Virus record (IMG/VR): IMGVR_UViG_3300035698_004643
Coordinates: 1-21,843 of that record
Source of the DNA: a virus
Length of the DNA stretch: 21,843 nucleotides
Strand: one strand, 5' to 3'
Shown: piece after piece, positions 6,858 through 14,115 of the stretch
Position numbering within the stretch: the first letter of the stretch is position 1
How the letters are laid out: each line of letters starts with the position of its first letter
Notes under the pieces: generated by a model
The model's input: the letters and a program-made list of their open reading frames with translations, nothing else
Databases searched by the model: none
Told to the model about the DNA's origin: nothing
Translations under genes and position numbers: made by a program

Positions 6858-7013
6858 GTGCTTATCTTAATTTCCATACTTATGACAATAGCGGTTGTTT
6901 TAACTATGTATACAGTTTACTTGACTGTAAGGGATATTTGCGAAACAATAAAAGAAAACAGACAAGCTAAAAAAGATGAGGTGATTTATGGATATTACAA
7001 AAAAAATAACTGA
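6858..7013 (+). CDS. Small membrane protein, 51 aa
   Basis: Starting from GTG at 6858, with AGGAGGTG upstream, the product has a hydrophobic helix (LILISILMTIAVVLTMYTVY) followed by a charged cytoplasmic-type tail (RDICETIKENRQAKKDE). It therefore looks like a single-pass inner-membrane protein. The stop is TGA at 7011-7013, and the gene overlaps the next one by 26 bases. Function is unknown. Confidence 0.55.
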   Translation: MLILISILMTIAVVLTMYTVYLTVRDICETIKENRQAKKDEVIYGYYKKNN

Positions 7014-7158
7014 ATTTTATAAAGGTTTGGGTAAGGAACAAAGAAGTGTTTTATTGAAACCGCACTACATGGAACATTTGCGTAAAAGTTACAGACTGAA
7101 ACAATTCGGTGAGTTGTTGGAGAAAAGAAGACAGCAGCGACAAGCGAAACATACCTAA
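6988..7158 (+). CDS. Small basic helical protein, 56 aa
   Basis: The product begins MDITKKITEFYKGLGKEQRS and ends in a Gln-Arg-rich helix (GELLEKRRQQRQAKHT). GAGGTG lies six bases before the ATG at 6988. It is the last gene of the plus-strand cassette, ending ten bases before the hairpin at 7168, where it meets the leftward replication operon. No family is recognised. Confidence 0.6.
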   Translation: MDITKKITEFYKGLGKEQRSVLLKPHYMEHLRKSYRLKQFGELLEKRRQQRQAKHT

Positions 7159-7167
7159 CACCCTTCC

Positions 7168-7189
7168 GGGGAGGTTTTTAAGCCTCCCC
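7168..7189. terminator. Hairpin between convergent operons, likely bidirectional terminator
   Basis: GGGGAGG (7168-7174) and CCTCCCC (7183-7189) form a seven-pair, nearly all G-C stem around the eight-base loop TTTTTAAG. The stem contains the last codons of the downstream GroES-like gene and its stop lies in the loop. Neither side has a strong run of T after the stem, so it is not a classical intrinsic terminator, but its position where two operons converge makes a termination or transcript-end role likely. Confidence 0.5.
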
Positions 7190-7462
7190 TTCCACACCTA
7201 CTACATCAGTTTCATTTAACGAAGCAAATAAAGCCCCTCTTGGAGAGAGTCTAAAAGGTTGCTCTTTATACTTCATAAAATGTACTACTTCACCCGGAAC
7301 ACATATAGACACATCTTTACCTACCCTTCGGACAATACCGCTGTACAAAGCACCTTTCTTTTTCTTTGCCGGAATGATAATACCACCAGAGCTTGTACTT
7401 TCCTCTGTGTCAGGTATCTCTATAAGGATCTTTTCTTTTAACGGGGTTACTTTATTAATCAT
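7178..7462 (-). CDS. GroES-like co-chaperonin, second of a tandem pair
   Basis: This 94-residue protein has the GroES layout: an N-terminal strand pair (VTPLKEKILIEIPDTEE), a mobile-loop-like segment with the conserved Gly-Gly-Ile-Ile-X-Pro (SSGGIIIPAKKKKG), and a core strand motif (GIVRRVGKDVSICVPGEVVH). GroES caps GroEL, the chaperonin that folds proteins. Phage versions such as T4 gp31 serve capsid-protein folding. I start at ATG 7462, with AAGGTG eight bases upstream; a TTG at 7468 is in frame. It overlaps the upstream GroES-like gene by eight bases and is the last gene of the replication operon, its stop inside the terminator-like hairpin. No GroEL gene is in the window. Confidence 0.8.
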   Translation of the reverse strand: MINKVTPLKEKILIEIPDTEESTSSGGIIIPAKKKKGALYSGIVRRVGKDVSICVPGEVVHFMKYKEQPFRLSPRGALFASLNETDVVGVEGEA

Positions 7463-7724
7463 TTTCAATCACCTTACCCTCTACCCATCGCTCTTTAAGT
7501 GCAAGATACTCACACCCATCAGACCAGATCTTTTTGCCTTCGTGTCTCCTGAAGACAACACTATCGCCCGGCTTTATGTCATACCTGTAATCAGGACCCA
7601 CAGAAATAACTGTGCCGATAAAATCACCGGAGTATTGCTGCGCCTGATCTGGTATTATGATAGAGCTTATCTTTTCTTTGTACTCTACCTGTACTATTAT
7701 CATATCTTTAACTGCTTTTAGCAT
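7455..7724 (-). CDS. Divergent GroES-like protein, first of a tandem pair
   Basis: This 89-residue protein follows the same plan as its neighbour: an N-terminal strand (VKDMIIVQVEYKEK), a loop with ISSIIIPDQAQQ, and a barrel motif (GTVISVGPDYRYDIKPGDSV). It lacks the Gly-Gly before IIIP found in usual mobile loops, so contact with GroEL may be altered. AGGAGGG precedes the ATG at 7724. The pair may form hetero-rings, or one may replace the other for a phage substrate. Both points are inference. Confidence 0.75.
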   Translation of the reverse strand: MLKAVKDMIIVQVEYKEKISSIIIPDQAQQYSGDFIGTVISVGPDYRYDIKPGDSVVFRRHEGKKIWSDGCEYLALKERWVEGKVIEND

Positions 7725-7731
7725 AACCCTC

Positions 7732-7851
7732 CTACCAGTTTATCCCGTAAGTACAGAAACATAGATAATCACACAACATGTGTGCTAAGAACGTCCCGTA
7801 ACAAAAAGCAAGTGTTAATAGATAAATAATAAATAAAATAATTTTTATCAT
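7732..7851 (-). CDS. Very small membrane protein, 39 aa
   Basis: The product begins MIKIILFIIYLLTLAFCYGT and continues with FLAHMLCDYLCFCTYGINW, so it is almost wholly hydrophobic with four Cys. The ATG overlaps the TGA of the upstream VRR-NUC gene as ATGA, and its TAG overlaps the AGGAGGG of the next gene. This exact fit on both sides is the main evidence. A single-pass membrane peptide is likely. Function is unknown. Confidence 0.55.
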   Translation of the reverse strand: MIKIILFIIYLLTLAFCYGTFLAHMLCDYLCFCTYGINW

Positions 7852-8168
7852 AAGCCTAACACCTCCACATCTTTTACAGATCTTACAACATGATATTCTC
7901 TGCCAGAATCTTTGTTAACAGACCATACTTTCTGGAAGTCTACCTGCTCTTTAGACTGTTTTCCTGTTTTACTTTTCACTTCAAGACAGATAGTAGATTT
8001 TCCGTGTATAACAAAGATGTCGGGAATACCTTTTATGACGTACTTCTTCCGCTTCCTGAACTGCTTTCGTAACGTGTCATAAACTGCTCCGTTATTCTGT
8101 CTCCAAAAAAAATACCCTCTTGCTTCTAAATACTTACATATTGCTAATTGTATTATTCCTTCTTTCAT
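7848..8168 (-). CDS. VRR-NUC domain nuclease
   Basis: This 106-residue protein matches the VRR-NUC branch of the PD-(D/E)XK nucleases, found in phages as a stand-alone enzyme and thought to act on branched or Holliday-junction DNA. Visible features are Glu3 and Gln7 in the first helix, WRQNNGAV, the catalytic Asp in IKGIPDIFVIHG, the Glu-X-Lys in ICLEVKSKTGKQS and a final VVRSVKDVEVL helix. The ATG overlaps the primase-helicase stop as TAATG, with AGGAGA upstream. It lies in the replication operon, fitting a role in recombination or replication-intermediate resolution. Confidence 0.85.
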   Translation of the reverse strand: MKEGIIQLAICKYLEARGYFFWRQNNGAVYDTLRKQFRKRKKYVIKGIPDIFVIHGKSTICLEVKSKTGKQSKEQVDFQKVWSVNKDSGREYHVVRSVKDVEVLGL

Positions 8169-9988
8169 TATACATCTCCTATGTCTATTTGAGTATCATT
8201 GACAGGCTCCTGATTTTTAGCCCAAAAAGGATAATACTCATAAGGTAAATTTTTAAGCCCATACTTTCCTATAAAGCCAAGGCGGTAATCTTCCTGATAC
8301 TTTCGTATATTTTTATCATAATTTACAATCCCTACTATCCTATTGTCCATATCCGTTCTGTCTTTTATAACACGGATCCCTGTAGGATAAATATTTCTTT
8401 TCAAACTGTTGCCATAGGTTTCTATCTCATCATCTTCTGTAACAGCCATCCTTACCGGGGCAAGCCCTATAATAATATCAGACTGTTTTGCTATGTTACT
8501 GGATCCATGCAAGTCATCCTGATCTGGAAAAACCCTGTCCATACTTTTCTTCTTTAAGTGACTAACTAAAACTATAGATACTCTATGTTTTGTTTTAATT
8601 TCCTGTATCTTCTGCATAATTTTTGTTAACGCAACATGCTCATTATCCCCACCGAACTCAAAATAATGTAAATGGTCTATTACCACAAGATCTACTTCAT
8701 CCTGTATTAAAGACAACTGCTGTGCTAAAAAGTTTATGTCCAAGGGTTTTATTCTGTTATATGTTTTTATACAGGCATACTTACTTATAATCTCCCTATC
8801 ACCCTCGTCTATCCAACTCTGTACTTGTGGATCCTTTGCGAAAACATTCATAATAAAATTTCTGTATGTCATAAATAAATCCTGTCTTCCGCTTTCTCTG
8901 TATTTTTTTGATACAAATTTAAAACGTATCCTGTTCGCTATCTCGTACCTATCTCCCTCTAACGCAAATAACGCTGTTCTTACCTTCTGTGATGCAGCAC
9001 ATAACGTAGTGTCTAAAGCAAACTCTGTTTTTCCTACACCCGAATCTGCGACAACTGTCACCAACTCGCTAGGCAATATCCCCATAAGAGAATCGGTCAA
9101 AAACTTCATAGGGAACTTTATAGCCTGAGAAATATCTTTGCTTTTATGATCCTTTCTAGCCCTTCTTATGTACTCACCCCAATCGTAAAATGCAGGTTTT
9201 AATTCATCTTTAGTAACAATGTTTTCCTGTGGTGTGTATTGGTCATAAGAGCTTTTTACTATAGATTCTATTTCTTCCTCAGATAGTGCTGGTTTACATC
9301 TTTTCGTATTTATTGATTTTGCAAGTTGTATACAAGTTGCATAGTCTACATTTTTTCTTAGGTTAGCTCCTACTATACTTAGTATTGTGGTGTGTCTTCT
9401 ACCATCAGGTATTGTTTCCGGTAAAGCTTCGGTTTCTTTTTTACCATCTTTTTTAAAAGAAAAGAAAATAGGATGTGGTTCTGTAGGTATATTTGTAAAT
9501 GGGTCTGTTATCCACTCATAAGTCTCTCCTGAAATATGCTTACTTGGAGGTAGGTGTATACACGCCTTATCGGATTTTATCTCTACTCCGGGTCTAAAAT
9601 TACCATTACTCTTTACTCTGGCATCGTATTTAAAAAAATAATGATCTCCACCGCCACCGGACATGGCGTGTACTGATATTTTTATGTCACACTGCTCTTG
9701 TAGGTCTTCAAAAGACTTAAAACCACCGCTTCTAGGATCAACGTCCACCCCGATAATGCCTGACTTCTCTCCTGTAGCTACTGCAATATTTGCATCAGGA
9801 AACTTACCCCACCAGTCCCGAATACGTTTCTCATCTTTACTTGCATTATTATACCCACCTGCATTTCTAGGATGCTTGCCGGGATGAGGACATGTAGGGT
9901 TTCCACAGGTACACTTCCCGTCCTTAACAGAATATGTAGGAAAGATACACCATCCTAATTTTATATAATGTAAGGCTGCATTTAACAT
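8168..9988 (-). CDS. Bifunctional primase-polymerase and DnaB-type helicase
   Basis: This 606-residue protein joins an archaeo-eukaryotic-type primase to a replicative helicase. The N-terminal prim-pol part (1-175) shows GKCTCGNPTCPHPGKHPR, the metal-binding pair in GVDVDPRSGG (Asp82, Asp84), His116 in GGGGDHYFF and PPSKHISGETYEW. A primase C-terminal linker follows at about 185-250 (GRRHTTILSIVGANLRKNV). The RecA-like helicase has Walker A ADSGVGKT (314-321), Walker B VDLVVIDHLHYF (432-443) and VLVSHLKKK. It would unwind DNA and lay primers at the fork. It is preceded by a replisome organiser-like gene with a 7-base overlap and lies in the same operon as the DNA polymerase. Confidence 0.92.
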   Translation of the reverse strand: MLNAALHYIKLGWCIFPTYSVKDGKCTCGNPTCPHPGKHPRNAGGYNNASKDEKRIRDWWGKFPDANIAVATGEKSGIIGVDVDPRSGGFKSFEDLQEQCDIKISVHAMSGGGGDHYFFKYDARVKSNGNFRPGVEIKSDKACIHLPPSKHISGETYEWITDPFTNIPTEPHPIFFSFKKDGKKETEALPETIPDGRRHTTILSIVGANLRKNVDYATCIQLAKSINTKRCKPALSEEEIESIVKSSYDQYTPQENIVTKDELKPAFYDWGEYIRRARKDHKSKDISQAIKFPMKFLTDSLMGILPSELVTVVADSGVGKTEFALDTTLCAASQKVRTALFALEGDRYEIANRIRFKFVSKKYRESGRQDLFMTYRNFIMNVFAKDPQVQSWIDEGDREIISKYACIKTYNRIKPLDINFLAQQLSLIQDEVDLVVIDHLHYFEFGGDNEHVALTKIMQKIQEIKTKHRVSIVLVSHLKKKSMDRVFPDQDDLHGSSNIAKQSDIIIGLAPVRMAVTEDDEIETYGNSLKRNIYPTGIRVIKDRTDMDNRIVGIVNYDKNIRKYQEDYRLGFIGKYGLKNLPYEYYPFWAKNQEPVNDTQIDIGDV

Positions 9989-10587
9989 ATCTCAAAGTCC
10001 CCTTTCCCTTTTTGGGAAGTTTCTTTTTTATCTTTATCTCTAAAATCCCAATTTAATATCGTTAGATAGTGTGATTTATATTTCTTTCCGGACTGTCCTA
10101 TGTATAAATCTAATTTCTGTATCCATTTAGTTGTCGCAGCAGCACCTAACTTATCAATTAGTTTTTTATGCTCTTGGTGTGTTAGGAGTACCCTTTCTCC
10201 GTACTTTTCTTTTTTAGCAATCTCTTTTTTTTCATGCACAGATTCTTTCATTTCTTCTAATGTAGGGTATATTGCTGGCTCATCAAATCTTGGTTTCTGA
10301 TGATCCAAAAAATTAACTACCGATAAATATTCTTTTCCTTCGTGTTCAAAGCTCTTAAGAAGTCCTAAAGACTCCAAACAAGAAATACTTTTATCCACAT
10401 CATAGGTGTCGCATGGAAGGATGGATAATTTTAGCTCTACAGGGTTATTCCGTGCTATCCCGTTTCTATCTGACTTACACCAAAGACCTATAAAAAACAA
10501 TCGGTCTAAAGGCTCCAAGCTGAGTATCTTTTCATCGGTAAAAAAAGAAGGTCTTATATACCGGGTTCTATTAGGCTCTATTTTCAT
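9982..10587 (-). CDS. Replisome organiser / helicase loader-like protein
   Basis: The N-terminal part (TRYIRPSFFTDEKILSLEPL, then DRLFFIGLWCKSDRNGIARN) matches the winged-helix region of phage replication-initiation proteins. It is followed by VVNFLDHQKPRFDEPAIYP. The C-terminal part (VLLTHQEHKKLIDKLGAAAT, then DLYIGQSGKKYKSHYLTILN) is the domain typical of phage replisome organisers. Such proteins bind the origin and recruit the helicase. Here the helicase-primase gene follows directly with a 7-base overlap. The start overlaps the upstream HAD gene by 17 bases. The family call is by motif and position. Confidence 0.8.
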   Translation of the reverse strand: MKIEPNRTRYIRPSFFTDEKILSLEPLDRLFFIGLWCKSDRNGIARNNPVELKLSILPCDTYDVDKSISCLESLGLLKSFEHEGKEYLSVVNFLDHQKPRFDEPAIYPTLEEMKESVHEKKEIAKKEKYGERVLLTHQEHKKLIDKLGAAATTKWIQKLDLYIGQSGKKYKSHYLTILNWDFRDKDKKETSQKGKGDFEIC

Positions 10588-11119
10588 TAGACACCTTCTT
10601 TATGTAATGTTCTAATTGTTTTTTGTTGTATACTTTGTACTTTGTCTGTATTCTTTTGTTGTATAAATTGTCCACTAAAATAATCCTGTCATAAGATTTA
10701 AACTTAGGGTAGTCTTCTACTAAAACTATGTTTTTGTTCTTTTTTAACGCCTCCTGCTTTTCTTCCGGAGATAAAAAGCAAATATCAAAGTCTGAGAAGT
10801 TTCTTTTTAGCCAGTTATAGGTAATTTCTTTTGCCCTGTCTGTAGGTTGTGCTGTCCAAAACTCAGGCTTCTTCACTAATTTTTTAATAGCGCTAAAATA
10901 TGTAGTTCTTGGTGCATACTCTAACACTTTAAGATCATCGTAATCAAGCCACTCTGTAATCCCCATACCTCTGTAAACAAAATTCCAAGAAGTTATCGGA
11001 GGAAAAAAGTATTTTGTTCGTAAATACAAGTACAAGTTCCGTACCACACCGTCCACATCAAAAACCATCTTGTTAATCTTTGTCCAGTCGATTTTCTTTA
11101 CATAGAATTTTTTCTTCAT
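10571..11119 (-). CDS. HAD-superfamily hydrolase, nucleotidase-like
   Basis: The HAD motifs appear in order: FDVDGVVRN (catalytic Asp21 and acid Asp23), FWTAQ (motif II Thr), a Lys-rich helix in the motif III region (EEKQEALKKNKN), and two acidic motifs near the end (VLVEDYPKF and IILVDNLYN). The size (182 aa) and layout fit the 5'(3')-deoxyribonucleotidase-like branch found in phages. Substrate cannot be told from sequence; nucleotide dephosphorylation is likely from its place between DNA polymerase and replication genes. The AGGAGGTG at the end of the polymerase gene lies about 12 bases before the ATG at 11119. Confidence 0.75.
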   Translation of the reverse strand: MKKKFYVKKIDWTKINKMVFDVDGVVRNLYLYLRTKYFFPPITSWNFVYRGMGITEWLDYDDLKVLEYAPRTTYFSAIKKLVKKPEFWTAQPTDRAKEITYNWLKRNFSDFDICFLSPEEKQEALKKNKNIVLVEDYPKFKSYDRIILVDNLYNKRIQTKYKVYNKKQLEHYIKKVSNENRA

Positions 11120-11127
11120 GGCAAAGT

Positions 11128-12837
11128 TTACACCTCCTCAAACTGTTTCTTTCCCCACTTGCCTCTTTCTATACTTACCTTTAGAGGTATCGTGAGCTTA
11201 CAACAATTCTCCATTACATCTGTAATTTTATCGCATAGATCACCTGCATATTCTTCTTCACTAATCTTAAATATTAATTCATCATGCACCTGAAGCAATA
11301 AGCGCAAGTCCGGTAGTTGTTTTTTCAACGCCAACATAGCAATTTTAATTATATCTGCTGCACTGCCTTGTATCGGATAGTTACGGGTACATCTCTGCCA
11401 AAAATAATAAGCAGCCTTTGTGCCTTGTTTAGGCATATATAAACGTCTTCCTGTTATAGATTTTATGTACCCATACTTCTCTGCTTCAAACTGCTGTGCT
11501 GCAAAGTATTCTTGTACCTTTGGAAATCTTTGGAAATACTTCTCTATTATCTTTTTAGCCACATCTCTCGACACCCCTAAACTCGTAGCAAGTCCGTACT
11601 CAGTCTGTCCGTAAGGTATCCCGAAATTAACTGTCTTAGCCTTATCTCTTGTGATCCCAAGCATATCTGCGGTTTCTTGATGTATGTCTCTACCGTCCCT
11701 ATAGGCAGCAAGTAGTTTAGGATCCTGCGATCTGTGTGCCATAACTCTCAATTCAATTTGCGAGTAATCCCAAGAAATATGTTCATACCCCGGCTCTGCG
11801 ATAAAGGCTTCTCTTATATACTTACCCCACGCTTCGTCTTTAGGTATGTTCTGTAAATTAGGACCTCTGCTGCTGAATCTGCCTGTAGGCGCTGCATAAG
11901 AAAAAAAGCCTGTGTGTATTTTATTTGTTTGTTCTAGCCGGGCTATGGAAGGATTTATAAAGGAATTTAATCTGTCACTTATTGTGTTATAACCCATTAA
12001 CTCTTTACAGAAATCATCTGTTTCTGCATAAATTTTTAAAACATCTTTTGACATTTTTAACGTACCTGATTTTTCTGTAAACACTGGGTTCTTTATTTTC
12101 CTTTCGTGCAATAGATAATCCTTTAACGCATCACACCTTCCATAGCTTCCTGTGTACTCGCTCTGTTGACGTATGTCGTGTAGCTCTTTTTCAGCCCTAC
12201 TTTGTAATAGTACAAGCTTTTCTTTACTCATAGAGATTCCCCGATATTCCATAGCAGCTAAGATAGGCACAATTCTCATTTCTAATGAAGCTAGTTTTTT
12301 GTCGTAAACCTTTTCTTTAAGATCTAAAAAAGTCCTCAAAGTCCAGTCTACGTCTTCACAAGAATAATACACAACCTTGTCTAAGTCTACATCGTTAAGT
12401 GTTATTTGATTTTTTCCTTTGGGACCTATTAAATCTGTTATAGGTATCATCTCATGGCGAAATAAATACCTAACTATATTATCTAACTTAGGGATTGTTT
12501 CTCGCCATAGCGGATATATAAACTTAAAGAGTACTTGTGTGTCTACTACTTCACCCAACATAGCGAAGTTGTTGTGTCTTAGAACATTGATTTCGTATTT
12601 GATATTGTGTCCTATCTTAAACACCTCTCGACTTTTTAAAAGCACATCTACTTTATGTAGATCTTCCGGTAAAATAAACCATGCTTCTTCAGGCTTCCAT
12701 GCTACCTGTAAAGAGATCATTTCTTTTCAAAAACCAAGCCCGGCTGTTTCAGTATCAATACACATATATCCGGTATCTAAAACAGAACCTACTATATAAT
12801 CAAAATCATTCTTAGTTTTTGCTATCCGGTACTTCAA
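11128..12837 (-). CDS. polA: Family A DNA polymerase with an in-frame UGA at codon 37
   Basis: The replicative polymerase has a 3'-5' exonuclease domain and a polymerase domain and no 5' nuclease. Numbered from TTG 12837 (AAAGGA eight bases upstream): exonuclease motif I DTET (28-31), then an in-frame UGA at codon 37 (12729-12727), motif II in GHNIKYE (Glu82 replaces the usual Asp), motif III YSCED (158-162), polymerase motif A DYSQIELR (357-364), motif B with KTVNFGIPYG, and motif C VHDE (517-520). Related polymerases often have Trp at the UGA position, in a DTET-x-GL-x2-WK context. Without readthrough, an ATG at 12720 would yield a 530-residue enzyme lacking motif I and thus proofreading. 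The gene overlaps the upstream diphosphohydrolase gene by 26 bases. Point mutation or sequencing error is the main alternative. Confidence 0.88.
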
Positions 12838-13192
12838 TATATTTATCCTTTAATAGTTTATCTGCCATAGCCATTACGTTAAAAAGTAAAGCCATAAGCG
12901 CTTCTATTTTTGTTATTTCGTGACCGTCTTTTTTGTCTTCTCTCTTAAACCCTCTATGTAAAAACCAAACATCTACTAAATGCCTCCACGCACTTTTTAA
13001 ACACACATCTTCATGCTGCTCTCCGAAATGGTTCTGCCAATTATCCGAAGATCTTAATTTACCATCAGCTTGTTTTCTGTGTTTGTGCATATACTCGCCA
13101 TACGCTTCTACAACTAAAGGACTCAAACAACCTTCATAATCATACTTACCTTCATTAGAATCTCTGGTAGCTCCTGTGTCGAATTTACGCAT
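12812..13192 (-). CDS. dATP/dGTP diphosphohydrolase N-terminal-like protein (DUF5664 type)
   Basis: The 126-residue product has the hallmark start FDTGATRDSNEGKYDYEGCL followed by SPLVVEAYGEYMHKHRK, then RSSDNWQNHFG, RHLVDVWFLHRG and a helical end (EALMALLFNVMAMADKLLK). This is the phage family named dATP/dGTP diphosphohydrolase N-terminal, formerly DUF5664, whose His, Asp and Glu residues suggest a metal-dependent MazG-like helical fold. Such enzymes may trim the nucleotide pool. The family is also seen in phages with modified purines, but no purZ-like gene is in this window. AGGAGGTGG precedes the ATG at 13192. It overlaps the nuclease gene upstream and the polymerase downstream. Confidence 0.75.
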   Translation of the reverse strand: MRKFDTGATRDSNEGKYDYEGCLSPLVVEAYGEYMHKHRKQADGKLRSSDNWQNHFGEQHEDVCLKSAWRHLVDVWFLHRGFKREDKKDGHEITKIEALMALLFNVMAMADKLLKDKYIEVPDSKN

Positions 13193-14114
13193 TTTCCACC
13201 TCCTCCGATTTTAAGGTTTCAATAGTAAATCTACAAGCTCCGTTTTTAGACACACTTTTTTCAATTAAAAAATTACCTACAGACAAAAAGACTTTATCTT
13301 TCATATACTCTTTAAGCCCTGCTTTTATATCTTTATCTGTTTTAGCGTACGCCTTACCTTGACGCTCTATTGCTGCTCTTTCAATTAAATTTCTTTCCAA
13401 GTCACTATCGTCAACAAAGCTTATCTCTTGATCGAAACCTAAGTCAGGTAAACATAAATGTCGTGCCTTACATCGTTGACAAACACCCCACTCATTACAG
13501 CCATCAGGAAGTGTTTCATTTTTTATGTGCATGTTGGTGTTTTCCGCTCTCTTTAAAAGACCTTCAACATACCCATAATCAAGCTTCGTCCATATTTCTT
13601 TAGGCTCATAGGTTGCTTTATTTATAATATAAAACAATCCTTCCTCACACCCGGTTAGATATAAATATATTTGAAGCTGTGCCGGGTAAGCTCTTGTCCA
13701 AGGTTTCTTAGAGTTTAGCATATCTTCTATAGTGTTTAGATATGGAAAATCGAAAGAAGACAACCCTTTTATTTCACACGGATAGAATTTTCTTGGGTTA
13801 TCTGGATGCGCTAACATACAATCAAGCTTACCAGTAATACCATACGTTTGATCTTCAAAACATCGGGCTTGTTCTGCTACAATAAACCCGGCATCTTCTA
13901 GCCCACGAAGCGCCATTGTCTCTATCATCCTACCGCCCTCAAAGATAAATTCTAAAGTTACGTCATGTACCTCAAATTTATCCCACTGAGTTCTTTGATA
14001 CACCAGAAAGCGTTCACAAGGATGACCTATAGAACTTGCTCTATTAGATCTACAGGGATATACACGTAGTTTAGATTTTTTATGTTTTATAACTTCTTTT
14101 GCAACTGAAAACAC
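13185..14114 (-). CDS. Cas4-like PD-(D/E)XK nuclease with iron-sulfur cysteines
   Basis: The protein of about 309 residues shows the RecB/Cas4 nuclease motifs: an early Cys in SSIGHPCERFLVYQRT, Asp in YGITGKLDCML, Glu-X-Lys in YPCEIKGLSS, the Gln motif in PAQLQIYLYLTG and a Cys cluster CNEWGVCQRCKARHLC (Cys-X5-Cys-X2-Cys-X5-Cys). The early Cys and three of the late ones would bind a 4Fe-4S cluster, as in Cas4 and AddB. It would be a 5'-3' or single-strand exonuclease in phage recombination. I choose GTG 14114, one base after the upstream stop and with GGAGGG upstream; the TTG at 14135 would overlap the upstream gene. No CRISPR genes are nearby, so this is not an adaptation gene by context. 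Confidence 0.85.
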   Translation of the reverse strand: MFSVAKEVIKHKKSKLRVYPCRSNRASSIGHPCERFLVYQRTQWDKFEVHDVTLEFIFEGGRMIETMALRGLEDAGFIVAEQARCFEDQTYGITGKLDCMLAHPDNPRKFYPCEIKGLSSFDFPYLNTIEDMLNSKKPWTRAYPAQLQIYLYLTGCEEGLFYIINKATYEPKEIWTKLDYGYVEGLLKRAENTNMHIKNETLPDGCNEWGVCQRCKARHLCLPDLGFDQEISFVDDSDLERNLIERAAIERQGKAYAKTDKDIKAGLKEYMKDKVFLSVGNFLIEKSVSKNGACRFTIETLKSEEVENA

Positions 14115-14115
14115 A

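Noticed and set aside
7374-7721. A 115-residue plus-strand frame across the GroES-like pair.
   Set aside because: It lies opposite two well-supported genes, has no ribosome site and shows no recognisable domain.
13185-14114. A CRISPR-adaptation role for the Cas4-like nuclease.
   Set aside because: No cas1, cas2 or repeats occur; it lies in a phage recombination and replication operon.
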